DNA from: Fibrella aestuarina BUZ 2
Lineage (GTDB): Bacteria > Bacteroidota > Bacteroidia > Cytophagales > Spirosomataceae
Direction: 5' to 3'
Length of the DNA stretch: 64,000 bases
Assembly (NCBI RefSeq): GCF_000331105.1
Contig: NC_020054.1
Span: 4,005,477 to 4,069,476 of the forward strand
Shown piece after piece: positions 60,101 to 64,000 of this stretch. The notes beneath the pieces are model-generated. The model searched no databases. It had not been told where the DNA came from and worked only from the letters and a program-made list of their open reading frames with translations. Each line of letters begins with the position of its first letter. Position 1 is the first letter of the stretch. A program made the position numbers and the translations under genes.

Positions 60101-63100
60101 GGGCTTCATTCGCCTCCAGGTAGTTGTCCCACTCCCGTTCTTTCAGCGATCGTTCCTCGGAGAGTGCATCCAGTTCGGGTTTTAACAGTTCCCGTTGATA
60201 AGCCGTATCCCGGCTTCTGAACTGGTCGTCAATCTCTCTGATGCGGGCCCGAATTTCGGAGAGCCGGGCAAACAACTCTTCGTGCTCCACCATCGTCCGA
60301 TTCCAGGCCGAATCAGGGTGATAGGTATGCACCTGAAACGCTTTTAGGGCACCGGTCACGTCGGCCGACGACGACTGCATGAGGTTGTGCGCTTCATCGG
60401 CCAGCAGCAGATCAAACCTACGGGTAGCCAGCGCGTTATTACCGGCAAAATTGGCGTAGGTCGTTACATTGATCCCCGACCCGGCATCTTTCATGTCGTC
60501 GAGCGCGCGAATGGTCAGCCCCAGCGCAGGTGCTGACATGACCCACTCGTTCATTACGCTGACATTGGGCACGATCACCAGTGCGCTGGTTTTACCCTGC
60601 TTGGCAAAGCGTTTGATGATGCCCAGCCCCAAGAAGGTCTTGCCGGTGCCGGTGCCGTTGGTAAACAGCACTCCGTACCCGTCGGGCTTGGACAATCGCG
60701 CTTCGGCAAACTGCACATCTTCGCGCTGGCCATCCATCAGGTAGGGCAACGTGGCGTCAATGTTTGCGCGGTTGCCAACGACAACCTCAATGGATTCGGC
60801 CTGCTGCTGAAGGGCTAGCTTTTCTGCACGAGTAAGTGAACGGCCTTCCTGAGCAGCTGCGATAGCTCGCTGCTCTCCGAGTCGGTCAGGCTGAATTCCT
60901 GCGTCGCCAAGCGCAGGGCTTCCGCTACGGTCGTCACTTCGGGCAGTGCTGTCCGCAGGGAATAAGCTTCCGAACTCGTTATAAATTGGGTTAGCGCGTG
61001 ATGTTCTACCAGTAGCGGCAGGATCTGCTGATACGCGCTGATCACCCGGGCGCTGTGTCCCTGACTCGTCAACCAGTCGGATTCCTTCGCCAACGCCTGG
61101 CTCAAGGCTTCCGGCGTCGGCTGGTTGAACATCGTTAGTGCCCACTGGCTGAGTAGTGGTTGTTCGTGGGCTATCTGGTTCCACACGGTTAGCGGTACCT
61201 GCGTCATTGGGTTGTGTATTTACATCATCAAGGGTAACGGCCCGCACCGTGCGACCGTCATCCATTTTATCAAACGTATCGTCGTCGACGGTGTTCTGGT
61301 AGGCACCGTAAACAGATTTCAGCGCCGCCAAGTCGTTTTCGGTCACCGGGCCCTGCAGTTTCACAAAGTCCCGAACCACCGCCGTAAACTTGTGTACACC
61401 CTGCTGAAATTTCACCGACAGGTATTCGGCACCGAGGGCCAGAAGCTCGGGGTCGGCAAACGGATTGCTCGACAGATTGCCCCGCATCTGACGCAGCTTT
61501 TCCTTTAACCGGGCGGCCAGATCAGCCTCACGCTGGGCCAGTTCGTCGAGTTTATTGACGGGGGCTGGCGTGTCGGTTTGAGCCGGAAGTGAGTCAGTAG
61601 TCGCGTTTTGTGGGACAGAATTGCCATTTACTGCGACAGTTGACCCGTTTTCTGCAACAGATGACCCAAACAGCGCGGTTTGTTGCGTGCTGGCGGCAAC
61701 GGCCTGCTCGATCGCGCGCAGCTTATTGGCCTGGGCGGTTTTCTGCCGCTCGACGAGTGCTGCGCGCTGCTGTTTGGCCCGATCAATCGCCTGACGGGCG
61801 GCAGCTTCCGCCTCCAGTCCGGTGGTGTTACCAGCAAACAGATCAGATTGGGTCGCAGCTTTGGGATCGGCCGCAAACAGATCACCCGTCTGCAGCCGGT
61901 TGCGGTTTTCGCGTTCAAGCCGGGCAATGGTGCGGTCGGCTGCATCGATCTCGCGTTGCAGGTTCGCCAGTTCAATGTCGAAGGGAGCCGTGGCCTCGGC
62001 CGTGCGCGGATCAACTACCGCCTCAGCCGCAATGGCTTCGTCAATTTCTTGGAGCAACGTGGCCGCCTGTAACCCGATGTCGGCGAGTTGTTCCTGCTGA
62101 TCAGCCGGGCTTTCGTTCCTCGATTCCTGCGCACTAAGGGGCAGATACGAGGCAGTAGCGATCCGGCGATTACCCGCTTGGTCTGTGTATGCATACGAAA
62201 AGCCAGGAAGGTTCTTAGCTGAATACGCCGTAGCTACTTTACTACCCGGACTATCTTCCTTAATCTCATAGAAACCGGCCGCTTCCCAATTACCATCAAC
62301 CAGTATTTCGGAAACAATACCAACGACACGCCCAGTCTTGCGTGTTTTTACACTACTGACAACGTACCGCTGTTCCTCATCAACTTGAAATAGATCGCCT
62401 TTCTGAACCGTGGCTAGCAACCAATTAGCAATAGTTGGCCCATCATTGGTTGCAACGACGTCCTCATAACTGCTTTGTGTTGTTACTGTCGGCTGATCAC
62501 TTGGCGCGACCGAGTTAGTTTCGTTAACTAGGGTGTCTGTTCCGGCGCTTGGTTGTCCGACGGCTTCGGCAGCATTTTCGAGGTCCGCGACCGCAGACTC
62601 AAGAGCGACGAGAGTTTGTCCGACGGTGGTACCGCCCCCGGCCCCTGACTCAGTCGGGCTGTTAGTAAGGCCTCCGTCAGCTGCTGGCGCGGGCTTTTGT
62701 TGTTGGATGGCTTCATAGATGGGAAGAACACCGGCATGGCCAACGGCCAGATCGGATAAGAAACGGTTAAGTAAAACTAAACGTTCGGGCGTGTAACCCA
62801 TTAATCCTGAGTTCACGAATGAGTAAACGGCAGAAAACTCATCCAGCAACGGGGCTAGATCGTAGCCCGCCTGCGAGTCCCAGTAACCCAGCGTGCGCAT
62901 TTCTTTGAGCAGCGCCTCGACTTCCTCATCGGAATAGCCGTTGACCAGGTCGAGTACGTCGCGGGTTTCGGCGGCCAGCAGATCGGGGTTTTCCTGCCAT
63001 TGGGCCGCTACCTCGGGGTCGAGTTCAGCCAGCACGTCGGCCTGCATCTGGGCCGCCGCCTCATCGGCCGCGCCTTCGTCGGCATACTCCCGCAGTTGCT

Positions 63101-64000
63101 TACTCGGGGTGTTATCGCCCTGAAAGCTTACCACCATATCAATCAACTGCTGCTCCAACTCGTCGGGGCGAGTGTCCAGATCACGGCCAGCGGCCTCCCA
63201 CAGCGAGGTGGCAATTTGATCGATACCCGGTTGCCGGTTGCTTTGATCGATGTAGTTGATATAGACGTTACCTCCTTTGGGCCCAAGGCGCGCATTCTCA
63301 CCAGCCATGCGGTCGAAATCGTTCCGGTTGATCTTGCCGCGCTGGGCAAAAAACTGCAATACCGCCCCCCGAAAATCGGTGGGTACGAATGTTTTGGCAA
63401 TGGACTGTTTGGGGCGTTTTAGCCGTTTTGCCGCGATGGCGCCACGGACTGCACCAGCAACACCCGGGTTAGCGGGTTGTTGTCCATCTGCTCCCTCATT
63501 CGCTGCAAGATCAGCTCCCGCTGCTGCACGCTCTCGCTCAAGCGCTTCGAGTAATCGCTCGTCGGGTCCTGCTGCGAGAGCAGCTGCTGCAAGGTCCGCT
63601 GCGTGTTGTGCATCGTCCTGTAGTTGCTCACCCGCCTGCGCGCGTTGTTGTAATCCAAGCGTTGATTGTACTGCGTCAACGTATTGAGTAGCTGGGTCTG
63701 ATGCGACCGGGTTAGCCGCCGGTACTGACCCGGTGGCTGCAGGTTGGGAAGTCGATACGACATTGATTAGTTGTCCGTTAGAATCGGTGAACTGAAGGGT
63801 TGCTTTACGCTCGATTTTCCATTTATCGCCCTGCCGAACGAGCGTTCCCGGCTGGGTCGTTACCAAACCCGCCGCGCGGTCCATGCCAGCCAGCGGGTAG
63901 GTGGCTCCATCCTGCAAATAGCTGTAGGGGTCGCTCAGGGCAAGCGCCGCCGCTTCTGGACGTACCTGGTACTCCGCCCTGTCTGCACCCGTTGGCGTGA
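54141..64000 (-). CDS. giant polyvalent protein: SF2 helicase + adenine methyltransferase + zincin remnant (5' end outside window)
   Basis: More than 3,285 residues; the frame stays open to the right edge, so the N-terminus is missing (numbers here count from 63917). An Ala/Gln-rich N-terminal part comes first. The SF2 helicase has Walker A NGTGTGKTFLGLG (about 1086), ADEAHN (about 1172), LSATPF (about 1288) and QQEGRIYRTGQ (about 1597). The N6-adenine methyltransferase has NEPSAGHGAIARW (about 1741) and NPPYGQ (about 1797). Next come a small GGYYS-type domain (about 1990) and HEFGGLW (about 2180), a zincin helix lacking its second His. A 1,000-residue helical tail has a hydrophobic segment near the end. 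It resembles DarB/polyvalent proteins that are ejected with phage DNA to counter restriction. Confidence 0.85.
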   Translation of the reverse strand, partial: TPTGADRAEYQVRPEAAALALSDPYSYLQDGATYPLAGMDRAAGLVTTQPGTLVRQGDKWKIERKATLQFTDSNGQLINVVSTSQPAATGSVPAANPVASDPATQYVDAVQSTLGLQQRAQAGEQLQDDAQHAADLAAAALAAGPDERLLEALERERAAAGADLAANEGADGQQPANPGVAGAVRGAIAAKRLKRPKQSIAKTFVPTDFRGAVLQFFAQRGKINRNDFDRMAGENARLGPKGGNVYINYIDQSNRQPGIDQIATSLWEAAGRDLDTRPDELEQQLIDMVVSFQGDNTPSKQLREYADEGAADEAAAQMQADVLAELDPEVAAQWQENPDLLAAETRDVLDLVNGYSDEEVEALLKEMRTLGYWDSQAGYDLAPLLDEFSAVYSFVNSGLMGYTPERLVLLNRFLSDLAVGHAGVLPIYEAIQQQKPAPAADGGLTNSPTESGAGGGTTVGQTLVALESAVADLENAAEAVGQPSAGTDTLVNETNSVAPSDQPTVTTQSSYEDVVATNDGPTIANWLLATVQKGDLFQVDEEQRYVVSSVKTRKTGRVVGIVSEILVDGNWEAAGFYEIKEDSPGSKVATAYSAKNLPGFSYAYTDQAGNRRIATASYLPLSAQESRNESPADQQEQLADIGLQAATLLQEIDEAIAAEAVVDPRTAEATAPFDIELANLQREIDAADRTIARLERENRNRLQTGDLFAADPKAATQSDLFAGNTTGLEAEAAARQAIDRAKQQRAALVERQKTAQANKLRAIEQAVAASTQQTALFGSSVAENGSTVAVNGNSVPQNATTDSLPAQTDTPAPVNKLDELAQREADLAARLKEKLRQMRGNLSSNPFADPELLALGAEYLSVKFQQGVHKFTAVVRDFVKLQGPVTENDLAALKSVYGAYQNTVDDDTFDKMDDGRTVRAVTLDDVNTQPNDAGTANRVEPDSPRTTTTQPVGTNDVQPADAGSLEPGVGEGIRLVDESGTQRPGDQRVSADPAATGRTSRANPIYNEFGSLFPADSTARSDDRSGSPALGDAGIQPDRLGEQRAIAAAQEGRSLTRAEKLALQQQAESIEVVVGNRANIDATLPYLMDGQREDVQFAEARLSKPDGYGVLFTNGTGTGKTFLGLGIIKRFAKQGKTSALVIVPNVSVMNEWVMSAPALGLTIRALDDMKDAGSGINVTTYANFAGNNALATRRFDLLLADEAHNLMQSSSADVTGALKAFQVHTYHPDSAWNRTMVEHEELFARLSEIRARIREIDDQFRSRDTAYQRELLKPELDALSEERSLKEREWDNYLEANEALIKENQGAVRPRAVFLSATPFAYRETIQWANGYLFSYGKSDSTAYNVPSGYEAFMVQHFGYRMRYNRLTQPDVSVDVSLMERNFNGWLQKEGVASARVLDIDSDYQRLFALTPSAVGTLIDEGLAFVREGDNKRYTGLIDLLEKRFNYLQRQRLLEAIKAKEAIPYIQQWLDQGKKVVVFYDYTEGGGFAPFHFENENGDLPEGNVMTGPYGSQKSISIRTLIREFYERRPDLYAINAADYGAPLDTLGEAFPQAARLKGGMSKTAKTATVKNFNDDTKPEANIILVNAAANAGWSGHDTTGRHPRVLVNLGLPTQPTRSIQQEGRIYRTGQHPDSNSMFVYFNTGTNWERRAFADTIAGRAGTAENLGMGEMARGLKQAFIEGFEATTEYVPSEKDGTGGKAFDRSFTKPISPWDQAKTYYFAQLKRTAKTKAYEGVDYFATPEPLGMKMVEWGNIKTGDRVNEPSAGHGAIARWVPEDASLTVIEPSSELFSKVSLVTDGRKLNEAYEDHNPVNKYQVTVMNPPYGQAGKTALEHVKKAIEQHSVVGSRVVALVPVGAFNTKFDKWLEEVNTPPKLGRLTSSVHLTARILLPGSTFGRAGTAVNTQVLVLDKLQPDANPGSVEEIDLRDVKDINELFDELETIEVPERPTITSADVQRVNAGRVDLSTRSSVLPAQPVAQPAAQAAAAVPVVAPQTAAASSVTAENAPLKEPVKGFHAKNQRDTFVVPINGRLSTEQYNAALDKAKSLGGYYSRFQGSGAIPGFQFQTAEKAAQFYQQVTGLTAPGTSATQEDAGLASMMDSLGDTSNPFAEPDSPFFQLAPEQGNVPARSTAPIGQAVARLAQAFGVDAITDPAAYGQALQESLSRLQPADRARLATRRPLAFRWQGKVYFSPEANLNSVFHEFGGLWAEAARTKFPDLYTKGVALVRDSGYFARLRTDSYYKTLSTPELEIEALETAIGDKGEQFKVSGRKSAFRLWLDELFAKIGKAIGWTSNEKLADAKLARWAGQVLGLMEGPGNRAQPAPPSNVPQFQLAPDPAPSTLEPTAPSANSVLGAEPTTLANLLSVAEQQLRNPPVTNTQLTVQGLKQPAVSRDLWEMSPVNYTDADKSYIKQIAEQTGFELTSPQKLTYTHPQTHYHLANGQVLTLDQATLANAVSTGFGQRSDDTGYVGRLTNFVSDWLKSWTNLITFADLIDDTKGSIKRLIHEPQLEGSRRAGTAKTYLQDRLSTAARLLAPFEEQLIGVQSYDFNPNTGEVVLVEKQVPLLTVMEAVALAETQQGSSPTGGITHVFDAEPRPNELYERDADGTLSKKLDHGGQYYDAARDRLDTLMLPRAEYNRLLSRFVEGNDAKTGEVEGYEALISFFNVNEVADLLEEENNALKPGEPFERVGERTGGKSPRLIEPAEAGAGIDPALAPGAQEWLAEARDRRDENRARRAANRPRQTFYYPIRVTGGDANARAEAQGRMKLYDKSGRLIARSREAKGIVLGNPLQTMIRYEQEVADLLEYGRLSENVMHLRDAIENKYQGPQKARLVGYLTREYEVLRGYRERMMRVRQDNPGLTSVERGMRRFTNSIFSLNLGLPAKQLGTAASAMGQGIIEDQHLRDPQALGLLAKLTAGAYRDAGVGASVRADGSDQGLHGGLISESDTVERPYIEALLGQGMDEAAKAKQLRRFGAVINRLLDSNQQHVGDVSFDDLGLNSATLSNAQKLLRKYDSFAGERLMSAMRRADRAPILYYVQAAQLQASAEGLQQNSDAWWDRVAHLTERVVSETYNTDSLAERTPMQLSEQFFTRMLGMYSSQQQKIAGLVIRAMIGYTKATPGTPEAKAARAKLLQTLGYGVLANAVYVGAVSAGTSVIMAMLSGGEPPEADKLTERVMFDSLRNVSGTFPGLGTLFVEYAINKVDGVGGNEQLYEVPSLSNMQQGVDAVLAAGRYMTEEDEKKAAQAGDTFVRKSTDFVSKWVGLPSTVTRVVRGQLTND
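60815..61207 (-). CDS. nested ORF (130 aa) in an alternate frame of the giant gene
   Basis: ATG to TAG, same strand, shifted frame. The product (MTQVPLTVWNQIAHEQPLLS, then EALSQALAKESDWLTSQGHS and LRLATQEFSLTDSESSELSQ) has a normal helical, Leu-rich composition with Trp and His. The giant frame there is disordered, Pro/Thr/Asp/Arg-rich filler between its N-terminal region and the helicase. That contrast suggests a genuine overlapping gene. Function unknown. Confidence 0.5.
   Translation of the reverse strand: MTQVPLTVWNQIAHEQPLLSQWALTMFNQPTPEALSQALAKESDWLTSQGHSARVISAYQQILPLLVEHHALTQFITSSEAYSLRTALPEVTTVAEALRLATQEFSLTDSESSELSQLLRKAVHLLVQKS
63419..63763 (-). CDS. nested ORF (114 aa) in an alternate frame of the giant gene
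   Basis: ATG to TAA, same strand. The product (MSYRLPNLQPPGQYRRLTRS, TQYNQRLDYNNARRRVSNYR, SVQQRELILQRMREQMDNNP) is a basic, Gln/Arg-rich coiled coil, while the giant frame here is Ala-rich low complexity. It is a second candidate for dual coding in this gene. Function unknown. Confidence 0.45.
   Translation of the reverse strand: MSYRLPNLQPPGQYRRLTRSHQTQLLNTLTQYNQRLDYNNARRRVSNYRTMHNTQRTLQQLLSQQDPTSDYSKRLSESVQQRELILQRMREQMDNNPLTRVLLVQSVAPSRQNG

Noticed and set aside
61628..62014. A 128-residue nested ORF in the giant gene
   Set aside because: Arg/Pro/Ser-rich composition typical of a GC-rich shadow frame.
62528..62743. A third nested ORF (71 residues) in the giant gene
   Set aside because: Ser/Pro-rich and less protein-like than the other two, and the giant frame here has a plausible helix, so dual coding is not supported.
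1..64000. Integrase, attachment sites, insertion sequences or diversity-generating elements
   Set aside because: No recombinase, transposase or reverse transcriptase motif was found in any long frame, and no terminal repeats were seen.

Overview
The window looks like part of a tailed-phage or phage-plasmid genome of a Bacteroidota host, probably Cytophagales (Spirosoma-like). The evidence is as follows. There is a compact head and tail module with a terminase, a capsid candidate and a scaffold candidate. A long run of overlapping small genes contains phage-type replication and accessory functions. Signal peptides are cleaved before Gln, as is typical of Bacteroidota exported proteins. One promoter fits the TTG / TAnnTTTG Bacteroidota pattern, and Shine-Dalgarno sequences are largely absent. 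GC content looks high overall, with AT-richer islands. The host assignment is an inference; no host chromosomal gene or integrase is visible. DNA polymerase, primase, a replicative helicase and an endolysin were not recognised.

Layout. (1) 1-25613, minus strand: the late module. In transcription order it holds a scaffold-like protein, the probable major capsid protein, connector-type unknowns, a Cys-rich protein, the large terminase, several virion proteins with Gly-Ser linkers, then a striking run of five Sec-exported fibre, tailspike or glycosidase-like proteins. A holin/spanin-like membrane cluster and a GT9 glycosyltransferase follow. (2) 25775-32424, plus strand: an early or middle module with a possible DnaA-domain-IV-like protein, a DEDD exonuclease, an ECF-type sigma factor, DUF3307, a papain-fold protein and DUF5662. 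(3) 32425-34869, minus strand: three tRNA genes (two with abnormal anticodon loops, one initiator-type), a membrane protein, and two related winged-helix proteins around an operator array. (4) 34870-35411: an AT-rich control region, an operator-overlapped promoter and a structured untranslated leader. (5) 35412-52972, plus strand: many small unknown genes, a Rad52-type annealing protein, a PAPS-reductase-type PP-loop enzyme, a DnaN sliding clamp, and a PRTRC cassette (E, C, F, B, ThiF), which is a ubiquitin-like conjugation set. (6) 53082-53941, minus: a lipoprotein pair. (7) 54141-64000 and beyond, minus: a giant polyvalent protein of more than 3,280 residues carrying an SF2 helicase, an adenine methyltransferase, a degenerate zincin-like motif and a long C-terminal region. 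It contains two nested ORFs that read like genuine proteins.

How the parts may work together. The giant protein resembles P1 DarB-type polyvalent proteins that are injected with the DNA and protect it on entry. The clamp, Rad52 and winged-helix proteins would serve replication and recombination. The PRTRC cassette would attach a small Ub-like protein (protein C, ending in Gly) to unknown targets. The phage sigma factor and a family of AAGTATAATTATACTT-like palindromes near gene starts on both strands may coordinate expression. The exported fibre set suggests that adhesins or depolymerases are moved through the host Sec pathway.
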